From NCBI GenBank assembly GCA_025200525.1, contig CM045761.1, forward strand, positions 80,815,551 through 80,879,550: a stretch of DNA of 64,000 bases, given 5' to 3'. This stretch comes from Camellia lanceoleosa (Eukaryota; Streptophyta; Magnoliopsida; Ericales; Theaceae). The position numbers were made by a program, and so were the translations under genes. This document shows positions 1 through 12,251 of the stretch, piece by piece (the first letter of the stretch is position 1; the number at the start of each line of letters is the position of its first letter). The notes under the pieces were generated by a model that saw only the letters and a list, made by a program, of their open reading frames with translations, made no database searches and had not been told where the DNA came from.

Positions 1-1712
1 GACTGGACAAGTGACTAGTAATAATAAAAGATCTTATGATGCTACTACTAGTCATGATCAAGAACAAGATAAAAAACAAGAGTAAGAGATAGATCAAAAT
101 AAAGAAGAGGAACCTAGGCGTAGTAAACGTGCTAGAACCTTAAAATCTTTTGGTCCAGATTTTCTAACATTTTTGTTAGAAAATGAGCCTTTAACTTTTA
201 AAGAGGCTACGTCCAGTCCTGAAGCTCCTTTATGGAAAGAGGTCAGAATAGCGGTTGAATTTATCTTGCAAAATCACACTTGGGAATTGGTGGATTTGCC
301 ACCAGGTTGTAAACCTCTTGAGTACAAGTGGATTTTCAAAAGAAAAATGAAAGCGGATAGATCAATTGACAAATACAAGGCAAGACTTGTGATTTAAGGA
401 TATAGACAAAAAAAAATGTCTTAATTACTTTGACACATACTCATTAATTACCAGAATAACATCCATTAGAATGCTAATTGCTATTGCATCGTTGTACAAT
501 CTAGAAATTCATCAAATGGATGTGAAAACCACTTTCTTAAATGGTGAGTTAGATGAAGAAAATTTACATGGAATAACCAGAAGGATTTTCTGTTTCAGGA
601 AAAGAAAAGAAAGTGTGTAAATTGGTTAAATCATTACATGGTTTAAAACAAGGGCCAAAGCAATGGCATGAGAAATTTGACAAAATAATGATGTCAAATT
701 TATTCAAAATTAATGAATGTGACAAATGTGTTTATATTAAAATGCAAGTAAGGATTATGTTATAGTATGTCTTTATGTGGATGATATGCTCATCATAGGT
801 AGTAATAATGACATAATTAAAACTACCAAGAAAATGTTGAATAAACATTTGACATTAAGGACTTGGGGATTGCTGACGTAATACTTGGTATGAAAATTAC
901 CAAAACATCAGAAAGTTATGCTTTGTCACAATCACATTACATTGAAAAAATAATTGACAAATTTAGCAAAGATGATGATCATTTTGCTAGAACACCTGTG
1001 GATGTTAATTTGTTTCTTTCTAAGAATGTAAAGGAAAGTATTTCTCAATTAGAGTATGTCCAAATTATTAGAAGTTTAATGTACTTAATGAATTTTACTC
1101 GCCCGGATATAGCTTATGCAGTAAGTAAATTAAGTAGATATACGAGTAATCTAGAAGTAGAACACTAGAAAGCAATTATAAGGATTCTAAGATATCTCCG
1201 ATTTACTCGTAACATTGGGCTTAATTATATTAGATATCCAGTAGTACTTGAAGGATACTGTGATGCAAACTGGATATCGGATACTAGAGACTCAAAATCC
1301 ACCAGTGGGTATGTCTTTACTCTTGGTGGTGAGGCTGTATCTTGGAAATCTTCCAAACAGACTTGCATTGCTAGGTTTATGATGGGATCAGAATTCATAG
1401 CTTTAGATAAAGCTGGGGAAGAGGCAGAAACTTCCTTGAAGATATTCTAATGTGGCCAAAACTGATGCCTCCTATTTGCATACATTGTGATAGTCAATCA
1501 GCAATAGGTAGAGTATAGAGTCATATGTATAATGGTAAGTCACAACACATTCGCCGTCGACATAACACCGTAAGATAGCTACTCTCTAATGGAATTATTT
1601 TCATTGAATATGTGAAGTCTAAAAACAGCATAACGGATCCACTAGCCAAAGGGTTAGCAAGAGAGTTAGTTGAAAACTTATCGAGGGGAATAAGACTTAA
1701 GCCTGTTAAATA
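1..1712 (+). pseudogene. Ty1/copia pol remnant (RT and RNase H), copia-1
   Basis: Degenerate 3' half of a Ty1/copia polyprotein, cut by the window start. Nucleotides 155-397 encode the RT entry region (TWELVDLPPGCKPLEYKWIFK, then KYKARLV). A shifted frame carries DVKTTFLNGEL near 520, and the RT catalytic YVDD is at 774-785. 863-1168 covers the end of RT (FTRPDIAYAVSKLSRYTS). RNase H follows, with DANW near 1264 and VSWKSSKQ near 1340. Several frameshifts and stops (for example after 1168 and around 1450) mean no polyprotein can be made. In a working element these domains make cDNA from the RNA and remove the RNA strand in cytoplasmic particles. Copia assignment is secure; lineage is not assigned. 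The 3' LTR of this element lies at 4862-6016, displaced by a 2.6-kb insertion. Confidence 0.9.
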
Positions 1713-2087
1713 AGAGTTACCACAATGGCAACCCAACCTAATTGACTGGAGATCCCAAGATCTAGGTTCAAGGGGACAACCGAGTTATGTATGACTCATA
1801 AGGATCATTGGAAAGTCAAACTCCTACCCATTTCTATGATGAAATAGTGATGTTTGTAGCGTTTTGGGCTAAGCAATAATTTTAATGATTCTTATATCTA
1901 GGTATACCTAGTGGAGTATGGCAGGATACTCTTCATAAGAATGACCTATATAAGTGTGAATTGGGCCAGTTCTATGAGATTTTTGAAGGGCTATAATTCT
2001 TTAGAGCACTCATGAAACATCAGGTTATTCAGGGCCAAAATGAACACAATAGTGAGAACTAAACTGTGTCTGGTAATATACTGTGTG
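1713..2087 (+). other. copia-1 3' untranslated region, left part
   Basis: Non-coding DNA between the end of the RNase H remnant and the inserted LTR. It resumes at 4653 after the insertion. No ORF or further gene is seen. The last five bases, GTGTG (2083-2087), are the left copy of the target duplication of the inserted LTR. Confidence 0.6.
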
Positions 2088-2651
2088 TGTCATGACCCAA
2101 ACCCGCCCTATGGATTAGAGTCATAACAGGCCAGGAATCATGAGATTACCTGCGGCCTCAGTCAGAAATTGAGTCATATTTAATAATAGGGGGCCAAATT
2201 GCGGAAGCAAAATTTACAAAAATTGTCCAATGAGCTGTGCATACATGGGTTAACCAAAATGTTCTCATATTCATGTAATAACTCACATCATATGAACATT
2301 CATATTAAGCATGTAATACCTACGTTCAAGATCATTCAAAGCCAGTATTAACAAAACCAAGGTTATACACAGGGTTGGTCATACATGACTACAAAAGTTT
2401 AAAAGCAAAAGATCAAAGGACAAGTAAATCAAAAGTAAAGCCTCTTGCGTGAGGCGACCTTGGTTGATCTCTCAAAACTTGGTTTCTCATTGCTTACTGA
2501 GACTGGGGCTGAACATCCTGCTACTCACCTACATACATAAATATAAACAGTAAGCTATTGCCCAGTGAATAATACCAAAATAGAGAAGTTCATGAACAAG
2601 ATTCTTATAATCACAGTTCATCATTATGCTTAGTACTTGATGTAAAGCAAA

Positions 2652-2999
2652 ACGACCTCAGGTCCTTTACATCATATCCCAAGTATAAACTACCTTGGGT
2701 TCATGTTACATACAGAATGACCTTGGGTCCATCATAGACAAAACGACCTTTGGTCCAACTTACATATTAAATGACCTTGGGTCCATTACACACAGAACGA
2801 CCTTAGGTCCAATTCATATACACATTTATTGTGTGCACACATTCAGATCTATGATCATATCCATTTCTGTATCTAGAACGACCTTAGGTCCATATCTTTT
2901 CCTTGTCTGAAACAGCCTTCGGCCCATTTAGTCATCATACAGAATGGCCTTAGGCCCAATCCACATCCTCAGTGAATACACTAAACGGCCTTAGGCCCA
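2652..2999 (-). repeat. Degenerate minisatellite of GACCTNGGTCC-type palindromes
   Basis: About ten copies of a 12-13 bp near-palindrome, drifting from CGACCTCAGGTCC through CGACCTTAGGTCC to CGGCCTTAGGCCC, separated by 14-65 bp of variable AT-rich spacer. The equivalent part of the LTRs of element A holds GGGCCCGAGGCCGTT units, so this is a shared LTR feature that evolves by unit turnover. Confidence 0.75.
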
Positions 3000-3380
3000 T
3001 TTCATACTCATTCATTGATAACTTTGTATATCTCATTTCAAATTGAGTGATTAGAACGCTCGTTCATTTTATCACTTTAAAGGTTTGGAACCTTACTACA
3101 TAGGCATCATTTAGAAAGTAATACGCATACAAAAATATCTTTGCTAAGATATTACTCACAGTGTTCTGGCGTTTGATTCGTTCTTGTACTTGACCCTACA
3201 TGATTCACAACACATTGGGTCATATTGCCATTCAATCCGTTCTTTAGTTTGCTTAATATTCTTAGGCTTCTTTCATGTCATTTGATTCATTTAGAATGTC
3301 CAATGCATGCCTAGGAGTGCTTAGAGATGAAAGAGAACGGAAAACGAATCATAAAACATCTTTTCAAAATTTCTGAAATA

Positions 3381-3615
3381 AGGCTCTCCGCTCGAGTGCA
3401 ACTTTGATCGCTCGAGTGGACTGCAAAACTCTATAAAAGTACTGGTTACATGAATTTCACGCTCGAGCGAGATATCTGACGCTCGAGCGGGGAGTCTTGT
3501 AAGACAAGGTTCGCTCGAGCGTAGAGTTTGCTGCTCGAGCCACTGTGCAAATCTTTGCAAAACTTCTGGGAGCTCGACTTTCATGCTTGAGCGACACTTT
3601 CCTCGCTCGAGTAGA
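3381..3615 (-). repeat. Cluster of CGCTCGAGCG-type palindromes in solo LTR
   Basis: Eight or more copies of CGCTCGAG or TCGAGCG within 235 bp, spaced about 20-40 bp apart, some with one substitution (CTTGAG). Element B has the same palindrome in the same relative place (45994-46312 and 56942-57253). It lies several hundred bp downstream of the putative TATA box in the LTR sense direction, so it would be in the transcript. Confidence 0.8.
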
Positions 3616-4652
3616 GAAGTCGAATTTTGGGTTTTCCAGAACTATGTTTGAAGTTCATGACTTGATTCCAAAGGCTCAAAACTCACATTTTTGGTATAAA
3701 AACATGGAAAATATTATACAACATGAGAACATAAGTAAATTGAGTCTAATTTGTCCAAAAGCATGATCCAAATCCCAAATCATTTCACATCCTTCGTGAC
3801 AACTTCATAATACAAGCTACCAAGCTTTATATCTTCAAAGATGATGCATGCATGTGAAATATAGACTCTAATTCCATGTCAAATGATACAAATGATGATC
3901 AAAATCATAAAGTTTAACAAAATTATGCATGCATGTGAATTTTGGTGATCAATTCTTCATGATTATGCACATTCATGGTGATTCTTTACATTCATGGAGA
4001 TATTAACTTCAATTTCATCAAACACTACTCAAATTTGTTCTTGATCATCAATTCTCTTGAAATTCACATAATTACAAGTTTAAACTCATGAATTTGAGCT
4101 CAATTACTCACCTAGGAGCTTCAACTCTTCCTATTATAGCCAATTCTTGAGCTAATCCTCCTAGTCTCCTGAATTCTCTTGCAAATCTCTAAGGTTGAGC
4201 TCCCTCTCTCACTAATTTGGTTCACTCTCTCCCTCTAGAGTGTATCTTCAAATTCTTTGAGCACATAAAATGTGAATTAGGCCCTTAATTAGTGTATATA
4301 TAGGTTTCATTAATCATATTGGCTAATTAAGGCTTAGGCCTAATCAAATGAACATAATTGAGTCAGATTAATCTAATTATTTTGATTTAAATCAATTTTT
4401 AATTAAATTTCACTATAGGCTCTAAAAATTATGCTAATCACAATAATACAGCCAATTTTGGTTTCTATCGCCTCTACGACCTTCAATTTAATTTTTATAA
4501 CAGAAAATCAAACAGATTTTCCTATAGTGAACAGATAGAAATTCAAACACACATATAATCATATAATTAGCACTCAAAATCATATCAAGCTCATAATTAT
4601 AATCATAATTAAAATTAATTAGCATAACACAGAGTTGGGTTGTCACAGTGTG

Positions 4653-4861
4653 AGTTCTATTGTCATGGTTTACACAAATGGCTGAACAGTTCAAGACATC
4701 ATATTCATTGGTTAGCTAGTAAATCCGATAATGTTTCACAAGGGAAGGTTCAAGGCCAAAAGCTACCTATCCTTTGCAGAATATTTCCAATATCTGTATT
4801 CTCTATAATTAGATCATGTTGTTGCATTTTCCCTCCGTCAAATTCCATTTATGTGAGGGAT
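4653..4861 (+). other. copia-1 3' untranslated region, right part, and PPT
   Basis: Continuation of the copia-1 3' non-coding region after the solo LTR. It ends in a weak purine run (GTGAGGGA, 4853-4860) just before the LTR. That is where the polypurine tract that primes plus-strand DNA synthesis is expected. Confidence 0.55.
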
Positions 4862-6016
4862 TGTTGGAAAAATATGGTTTTATAGGCTTATTTTGGGCCA
4901 ACTTTGACCCCAAATTTGGATAGAGCTCATACGTCTTTTGGGGTAGGTCCAAAGAAGTGACATGTTCCTTGCCGCATGGCAAGTCACACGGTGCAAACGG
5001 TTCATTAAAACCATTTATGAATGAATGTCAAGTTGACGTCGTTTTTGGGTTCATAGAATGGACAATTAAAGAAGTAAATGTGGGTTTCCATGAAATGGTA
5101 ATCCCACATTGGAAACTTAAAAGAACTTATGTATGTATATAAGTTCTAGGTGGCAACACAACGATACCCTAAGTTTGTAGAAGAGAGGAGTTATGAATAA
5201 AGTGAAGCTTAGTTCAAACCACTACAAACGCGTGCGCCCCGCCGTCCGTCCGTCCGTCCGACCTATTGGCCGGCCAAGCCGAGCCATGCCGGGTGCGAGT
5301 GTAGGTTGTGGGTTGGGTCAAGTCTAATATTAATTTTTTGGACAAAATTTATTTGAATTTTTTTCCAAAAATTCTTGCGGGAAAATTAATTTAAATTTTG
5401 CGCCAATTTTTTCTATCGAAGCAGAGCCATTGTTTCAGTGCATTTTCCAACACGTTTAACAGGTTCAAACTATTCAACAGATTGAAAACAGTCCAATAGT
5501 TTCGAACAGGTTTAAAACTTCCCAACAGTTATGAATAGATATGAAACTGCAGCAGTTATCTGTTCAAAATAGTAACTGCACCTGTTCATTCAAAATTAGA
5601 TCTGTTCGAGTTTGAATTTCATGCCTATTCAACCCTATAAATACCAGGACATTTCCAACAGATTTCTCATTTTGAGAATTCATTTTTTCTTGTTTTTCTT
5701 GGTGCTCTCTTTGCATTATTCTATATACTAATTTTAGGAAAAAGTTCTGAGAGTATAGAACACTAGTTTTGTTCGCCGTACAAATTGTTTGGAGTGCTAC
5801 TACAATTTGTAAAGATCATTGTATCCTGGGAGATAGATATCATTTATCTGTAAGTACCGTAGCGAGGCGAATCTGTCTCAAGGACAGAGTGTCACACACT
5901 CAAGTTGATCTTTTAAATATTTATTCGGTTCAGTAAATCAATTCTATAAGTAATTTATTTTTTATTTGTTTGATTTGTTTCAAGTTATTTATTTTACACA
6001 GAAAATTGTTCCAACA
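4862..6016 (+). mobile_element. Ty1/copia 3' LTR of copia-1
   Basis: A 1155-bp LTR with the terminal inverted ends TGTTGGAA and TTCCAACA typical of copia LTRs. A purine run lies directly upstream, which identifies it as the 3' LTR. It holds a TATAAATA box at 5636-5643, a short CGTC/CCGT repeat near 5243-5260 and several CTGTTC/AACAG motifs in the promoter half. The 5' LTR and most of the element lie left of the window, so target duplications cannot be compared. Confidence 0.85.
5636..5643 (+). promoter_or_regulatory. TATA box of copia-1 LTR
   Basis: TATAAATA in a less AT-rich context, with the remaining ~370 bp of LTR downstream as R-U5. This is the position expected for the LTR promoter. 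No experimental start site. Confidence 0.6.
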
Positions 6017-6822
6017 ATTAGGTGGCCCAATGTCATGTGGCCATAATGTTCTTCGCTGGGTCATACTACTTAAAGACCGTGCAAACTAGTTTTTTCCTTC
6101 GGTTTGGTTGTGATTTTGGATCAACATCGCAGGTTTCTATTAGTTTTATTTTGTATCCGTTTGGTATTTGTTTCTAAACATAGAACTAGTAGGGGTATTT
6201 CGTGGCCTTGAGTTCGTTCCACAATTATTTTCATACTTTAGTAAATTACTACTCAATCATGGTGTTCTTAGTCGTCTTGGGTGGGTCAAGCAAATTGGAA
6301 AAATCCAGAAAACATGAAGAGCGGATTGAAAAAAAGTTATACTTAGAAAGGGTGCGAAGAACTTACGGATTCAGGGCAGGAACTCTAATTCCAACCAAAC
6401 GGAGGGTCCTCCAGTAGCTGTTGCAAATGCTTCGTGGCTTGGAGCTCTAGCATAGGGAAATGGAACGCTGAGGCTTGAGTTGCAGAGAGGCCGGACGAGG
6501 ATGAACAATGTGTGATTGTTCAAGTGCATGAATGACATGTATGTAATGGAGGCCAATATGGGACGTTTCAAATTTTTGGGTATCCGTGCTTGACAGCTGT
6601 AACAGAGATACAGATCCAATAAAGGCGCGCCATATGTCTCAGGCATGGGGTTGTGTCAGACGTATCTGGCAGGTGAATGAACGTGTGGTACGGTTGACAG
6701 GGACTTCGCCGAATCGAACAAGGAAACGAGCAACATTTCTCGGTCGGCTAATTTGAGAGGTCTTAGCTCGACGAGAAGAAAGTAATCCCAATCATGCGTT
6801 GCAGATGGAATTAAGGGGCAAT
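6017..6822. other. Unassigned DNA between two LTRs
   Basis: No recognisable domain. Open frames of 60-90 codons exist on both strands (6202-6417 plus; 6371-6646 minus), but their translations match no family I know and overlap each other. Base composition is more even than in the AT-rich flank, so it could be an old repeat or a gene scrap. Confidence 0.4.
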
Positions 6823-7483
6823 TGAGAGGGTAATTTCTGTGCAAATTGGGTTGAGTTAGGTAAAATCTACTTTGGGTGTTGGGCTACACAGTGGGCCGGG
6901 ATAAGGTCTTATGTAGCTCGATTTTGGGCTGTGATAGACACCAAACCAGTCAGAGATGTATAGGCAGGGTTTGGACCGAGCTATCTCAAGGCAATCTTGT
7001 TGCAAACCGAGATGTTGCCAGTGAAGAGGGCTGAGCTAAGTGTAGCCCGGCAAGGTGCTATCCTGCGATAAGGGTTATCATGGCCTTGCCAAGGAAAGCA
7101 TAGAGCCAGGATAGCTCACCTGACTGCCATCCCGATTGGAGTAAAGAGTTCAAACCATCTCACCTGATTGATAGTGGAAAGGATGTTCTAAGAATAGGCA
7201 TTATCTTTTAGCAGAGTGACAAAGTTAGAGTTCAACTAGGATTGTGCCAGGGGAATCTATAAAGGCTCATGACATAACCTATGCAAAGGTATTGCAATTC
7301 TGACTCTCGAATACATAGAGCTTTTGCGTCTATTATCTATTGTGCTGACTTAGGTATCGGAGAGGTTTTCAGCACACACTTACCAGGTAGCTCACGTTTG
7401 TGTTTTTAGGTAGCAAAGCGACGACGTTTGGAGAAGTGCAAACTTGGTTAATAGGATTATACGAGAAGATTATTTTGTGCTCA
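6823..7483 (+). mobile_element. Degenerate solo LTR, TGAG..GTACA family, copy 1
   Basis: Starts TGAGAGGGTAATTT, as does the LTR at 11446. From about 7200 it follows the same order as that copy: a TATA-like CTATAAAGG near 7254, a block around GACTTAGG and ATCGGAGAGGTTT, CACACAC, then GGATTATACGAGAAG. The right end is eroded (no GTACA, no matching target duplication), so 7483 is approximate. The conserved GACTTAGGcATCGGAG block resembles the R-U5 part of plant gypsy LTRs; that is recollection, not a search. Confidence 0.7.
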
Positions 7484-7836
7484 TATAGGTGAGTTTATAA
7501 CATTTTTCATCTATGAAACATAAGGGTCAATGCATAAAATTAAAAAAAAAAATCAAACCAAATGTAACAAAACTACTTATTTTAATGATATGAAATAGCG
7601 TCCAGCACAATGTTGTTTTAACTTGTAAATTGTGGAACAATTTCCCTGCCAAAATTTTGCAACACATGTTGTAATCTTAAGTCCATCATCAATCTACTGT
7701 ATGATGACGATGATCAAATGCAATAATTCACAGAATTTGGGTGCTTATTCAAAATTGATTCAACATGCATATTTATTCCGTTTCCGGAAGAGAGAGAGAA
7801 AAAAAAAAGAAAAAAAAAGATTAATTATAAATAAAT

Positions 7837-8043
7837 AAAAACTTCTAACATTTCACACATTTTTTACTTTAAATCTCAATATTTCAATTTCAACAAATTA
7901 AATGCTGAAATTCAAACCGTGTTTCAATTTGCCCATTTCGTCCATTTCCATATGTGTTATATAACGGAAGAGATTTAAAGTGAAAAATAGTAGGGTTATA
8001 GTGAAAACATGTGAAATCTTAGAGTTTATTTTGTAATTAACCC
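7837..8043. mobile_element. Fold-back MITE-like element 1
   Basis: Left arm reads ACTTCTAACATTTCACACAT then TTTACTTTAAATCTC. The right arm, read on the other strand, gives ACTCTAAGATTTCACATG then TTTTTCACTTTAAATCTC. The arms of ~60 bp pair imperfectly around a ~90-bp centre. No protein is encoded. Size and structure fit a miniature inverted-repeat element; superfamily not determined. Confidence 0.6.
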
Positions 8044-8081
8044 TTTTTTTTTTTTTTTAGTGATTTTAATTTTTAAAAAAT

Positions 8082-8299
8082 GGTTAATTACACAAAAAAT
8101 TTTAAAGTTTCACACATTTTTCACTTTAAATTCCAGTGTTTTTTACTTTAAACCCCTTCCACGGCCTTACATAGATGAAAATGAAAGGAGGGGAAAATTG
8201 AAATGCAGATGGAAACTCTAAGGTTTAATTCGTCGAAATTGAAATATTAAAATTGAAAATGAAGAATGCATGAAACCTTGGGGTGTTTTTGTAATTAAC
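8082..8299. mobile_element. Fold-back MITE-like element 2
   Basis: Starts GTTAATTACACAAAAAATTT and ends TGTTTTTGTAATTAAC, so the ends are inverted repeats. Inside the left arm is TTTCACACATTTTTCACTTT, the same motif as in element 1, and the right arm carries GCATGAAACCTT. It lies only ~40 bp from element 1 and belongs to the same or a related family. Confidence 0.6.
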
Positions 8300-9343
8300 T
8301 CAAAAAAAAAAAAAAAAAAAAAACATGCATACCTATTATTTATTTATTTGTTTATTATTATTATATATATAGTGTGAGAATAAAAGTCTTGGTTGTTGAG
8401 CGCAATGGCAGAGCCACAAAAATAATTTACAAGGATACTTGTTAATTGAAATTTTAATTTTTTTTCTTCATAATCAATAGTAATAGATAATAATTTTTAA
8501 ATTAATATAAAGTACAAAATCTTAAATATTTAGTATAAAAATTTTAAAATTTTTGTTTTTATAATTGATCTTGTAAAAAATCAGAATTGAAAATATATAA
8601 TATTACTTATATAGGTAATACAAAAGAGTTTTGTATGTCTTATAATAGATTATATAATAATAGTATAAATAATAGTGATACCACATCATTATCAATATAT
8701 GGCATTATTATTATATACTCTAATGAATAGAAGGTCAATACCACTTATCAAATATAATTAATAATTCAATAATTTTTCATTTTCGTAATGGGGCTAACTA
8801 TGTTTACATGTAAGTGATGATTTGATATCACTATTATACTCAATTTTTTGTATAAAATTTTATACATAATAATGTGATTGATTGTAATTTTTTTATTTTT
8901 AATTAAAATATTTATCATTATTTTCGTAATTTAAAAAATATAATTAAAAAATCATTCGAAATGTTATTTTTATATAAAATTTTTATTTGTTAATTATTTT
9001 GCGTCACTGGAGCCTAGGCTATTAATTTTCCTCTTTCCAGCAGTTTCAGATGTTTAGGCCCCTGGTTTTCACAAACCTCTGGTTTTGGGCTAAGCAACAC
9101 CGACCTTTCTATATAATAATCCTATATTTTAATAATTGATAATAGATAATAGATAAAACAATGTAAACCAAACAAACAGACAATTTTTTATTTTTTATTT
9201 TTAATTATTTAATAGGACAGCAAATAAACCCACTCCACCACCACAACCATTGAATTCTAATAAAATATTGTTTTTTACCCCTAGTTCTTGTATGTTAAGG
9301 TACAGTGATTGGCTTTTGCATTCTATGAATTACTAGTTAAGTC

Positions 9344-9373
9344 TTATTTATTTATTTATTTATTTATTTATTG
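9344..9373. repeat. (ATTT)n microsatellite
   Basis: About seven uninterrupted ATTT units. Confidence 0.9.
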
Positions 9374-11474
9374 GTGTCTTTAGATTTTTATAATACTGGG
9401 TTCGCTCGCTATTTGTTGCGCAAGGCACAGACCAAGAAAAGCAAAAACCCAGTTAATCTGTGATAAGTTTTCATATATGTACAAGACAAATGTAACAAGA
9501 ACTGGAAATGGAAATCAATATCAAACAATATTTTATTGTCTTGAAACTTGATATTAAGGCGGGGTTTCAGATGTTCTAAATAAGTATACTTTTTGACTAT
9601 TTATATAAAAAAAAATGTAAAAAAATAGAGAAATTGAGTAGAAAAGTAGAGAGAAGATATTGATAGATGTTGATTGATATGACCCAAATAAGTGTATGTA
9701 TGTAAAAAAAAATACACTTTTTTAATGCATACCAAACACCTACTAAATTCCTCTATAAGTTTGATTACTCTGCCTGACTTGTTGGAAATATGGATCTGTT
9801 TTTTATTTTTTAATTATTTAATTTAATTTTTTACATCAAAATAGGAGTGCAACATGAGTAGGTTTAACCAAACAACTCGAGTCTCATGAAAATCTTAATG
9901 ACTTGGGCTGTATAATTTCAAATTTGCTCAGGGCTTGGACTAAAATTTGTCAATTCAAACGTGCCAGTGTTTTTACAACTCAAGCAATTTGAGGAATCCA
10001 AATTCTATATTAATATAAATAAATTATATATAATAAATATAAGATATTATAAATTAAGGATTACTTTCTCATCATTTAAATCAAATCATATTATAATGTA
10101 ATATACTCTATTGTTTTAACTCAAACTAATGTTTAATTATGGTTCATTTTTGTATTTTTTGATTTTTTTAAAGTAATTTTTTGAAAGTGCAATACATTAG
10201 TTTGTGAAATTGAAGATATTTTTTTGTGTTTGAATTCGGTCAACTTAATTCTTTGACTTAATCTCGGGCTCGGGCTCGGGTAAAGAAGTTCTAGTGAGAA
10301 GTCTAGCTAGGGTTGGACCTATGGCTCGAGCTTAGAAAGATCCCTCTACACTTTAAATTGAGCCTATAGATGCTTTGTCTAATCGAATTTGTCTGAGTTG
10401 TAGCCCTAGATCGGAAGTTGTAGCAGAGAATTTTATGTAATGCTTGAACCTTTGACCTTTTAATAAAATGTAAGGATTCAGATTAAATTAAGCTAACTTG
10501 AGTTCAAAACTTTTTATAACACAATGTGATAACTCAAATTGTTTATGAGAACACAAATTTAATGTTATGTAAATAGAGATTAAAATAAAAAATAAAATAA
10601 AAAAAGGATAAAAAGTGGTTGTTGTTTTTTCTATGAACTAATCATAATGACGAATCAAGTCTTTTGTTTGAATGTCAAGTATAGTTGTCAAAATTATTCT
10701 GATGAAAAAAAAAAAGAAACAGTTTGCATAAGTTTGTTAGTGATCTATTATGTGTAATGCCAGGGTTTTGGTGTTGTGTCACTTAAATAATGAAAATGGT
10801 TGTACAAACCAACATCATATAAATCAAATCACTATGTTTAATTTGTTTTTCTTTTATTCTCTCTCAATATATTCATATATATTTTCAGTAATGTTAAAAA
10901 TACCGAAACTAAATATAAAATGGAAAGAGATGGCCACATATAAACTCTACCCCTTATAAGAGAATTGTGCCATATTTTGTATTTTTTGGATAAGCTAGTC
11001 ATAGTTTCTGTACACACACTTACTGGTATATTTTTTGGATAAGCTAGTCATGTGGTGGTTGGCTAGTTGGCGATGGGATGCATTCCAAATAGTTCCAAAA
11101 ATATATTTTGACCTATAATGAGTTACTAGGTGCTCAAAAAAAGTAATAAAAATAAAATATATGCTAAACTAGGGGAAAACACATTCCATCTTGATCTTTT
11201 CATTTTTATAATTGCAACTACTAAAAAATACTCCTACGAAATTTATTAATATTGGAATGTGATATAAAGAATTTTGAAGTGTAAAAAGTCAAAAATTATT
11301 TTCAAATTCATAAAAATTGTTTTGAATTTAGTTGTTAGTGTCTTAAAATCTACTCATTTTTTCCCTTCTTTTTGTGTAGCAAAACTTTTTTTTATTATGT
11401 TATGATATTATATATTTGTATTGAAACTGTTGCTTATTATATATATGAGAGGGTAATTTGTAAACAAGTTGGGC

Positions 11475-11604
11475 CGAGCTATGGAACCTAACTACGAGAC
11501 CGAGCTACAGGACCTAACTACGAGACTGAGCTACAGAACCTAACTACGAGACCGAGCTACAGGACCTAACTACGAGACCGAGCTATTGGACCTAGCTACG
11601 CGGC
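11475..11604 (+). repeat. 26-bp tandem repeat in LTR
   Basis: About five units of CGAGCTACAGGACCTAACTA plus CGAGAC, the last ones diverging to CTAGCTACGGGAC. It lies at the start of the U3 region of the LTR. Confidence 0.8.
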
Positions 11605-11820
11605 CTAGCTATGAGACCTAGCCACGGGACCTAGCTACGGGACTTAGCTACTTCCTAGTGGCAGTCAATGCTATGGCCGAGCTACCAAGCAAGGTATTCA
11701 AACAGAGAGAAGAGCCGAAGTAACTTGGTTGACCGCAATGTTAGCCGAGGTAAAGATATCAGCCGAGGTAAAAGAGTCAGCCGAGGTAGAGGTGTCAGCC
11801 GCGATCCAAGTGTTAGTTTG

Positions 11821-12019
11821 GTCCAAGTGTGGAGACGGTCACCACGGTCGGAGTGGAGAGTGGTAGCTCGGTCCAAGTGTGAAGACGGTCACCACGGTCG
11901 GAGTGGAGAGTGGTAGTTCGGTCCAAGTGTGGAGACGGTCACCATGGTCGGAGTGAAGAGTGGTAGCTCGGTCCAAGTGTAAAGACGGTCACCACGGTCG
12001 GAGTGAGGTCTGGAGCTCG
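11821..12019 (+). repeat. 50-bp tandem repeat, four units
   Basis: Units start at 11821, 11871, 11921 and 11971, each opening GTCCAAGTGT and containing GACGGTCACCACGGTCGGAG. Units differ by only a few bases, so amplification is fairly recent or kept uniform. The position is upstream of the TATA box, in U3. Confidence 0.9.
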
Positions 12020-12242
12020 GTCTACTTTGCGGCTTAAGCATGGTCATGTTAGTTCGGCTGTATTGACATTCAACCGAGGTAAAACCATCTCACTTGGTTT
12101 AAGCAGTGAGGGGGGGTGTTGGAGGATAAGCATTGTCTTCCAGGAGTATGAATCCAAGGAGGACTCACGAAGGAGGAGTAATCCTAGAAGGACTCTGCAC
12201 ATGGAGAAATAAGAGTCCTACCAGGATTGTGCCACGCGAAAC

Positions 12243-12251
12243 CTATATAAG
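12243..12251 (+). promoter_or_regulatory. TATA box of solo LTR copy 2
   Basis: CTATATAAG, about 230 bp before the LTR end. It matches in place CTATAAAGG in copy 1 and GTATATAAA in copy 3. Confidence 0.6.

Larger units (their letters stand above)
2088..4647 (-). mobile_element. Gypsy solo LTR inserted in copia-1
   Basis: A 2560-bp LTR without internal domain. On the plus strand it starts TGTCATGACCC and ends GGTTGTCACA, flanked by exact 5-bp duplications GTGTG at 2083-2087 and 4648-4652. Orientation is minus, because the sense LTRs of elements A and B (GGGTTGTGACA and GGGTCGTGACA at the 3' end) match its reverse complement. A solo LTR arises by recombination between the two LTRs of a full element. 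It holds a TATA-like box on the minus strand at about 4293-4304, a cluster of CTCGAG palindromes and a GACCTTAGGTCC-type minisatellite. The small ORFs inside are chance frames. Confidence 0.92.
7484..11445. other. AT-rich intergenic DNA with small repeats
   Basis: About 4 kb of AT-rich sequence with many A and T runs. It contains two fold-back elements (7837-8043 and 8082-8299), an ATTT microsatellite (9344-9373) and a 23-bp direct repeat, GGATAAGCTAGTCAT plus flank, near 10980 and 11032. No coding sequence is supportable; ORFs here are short and without domains. Confidence 0.6.

Noticed and set aside
6371..6844. Minus-strand ORFs as a possible host gene
   Set aside because: Two short frames without domains, one running into LTR copy 1. 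No support.
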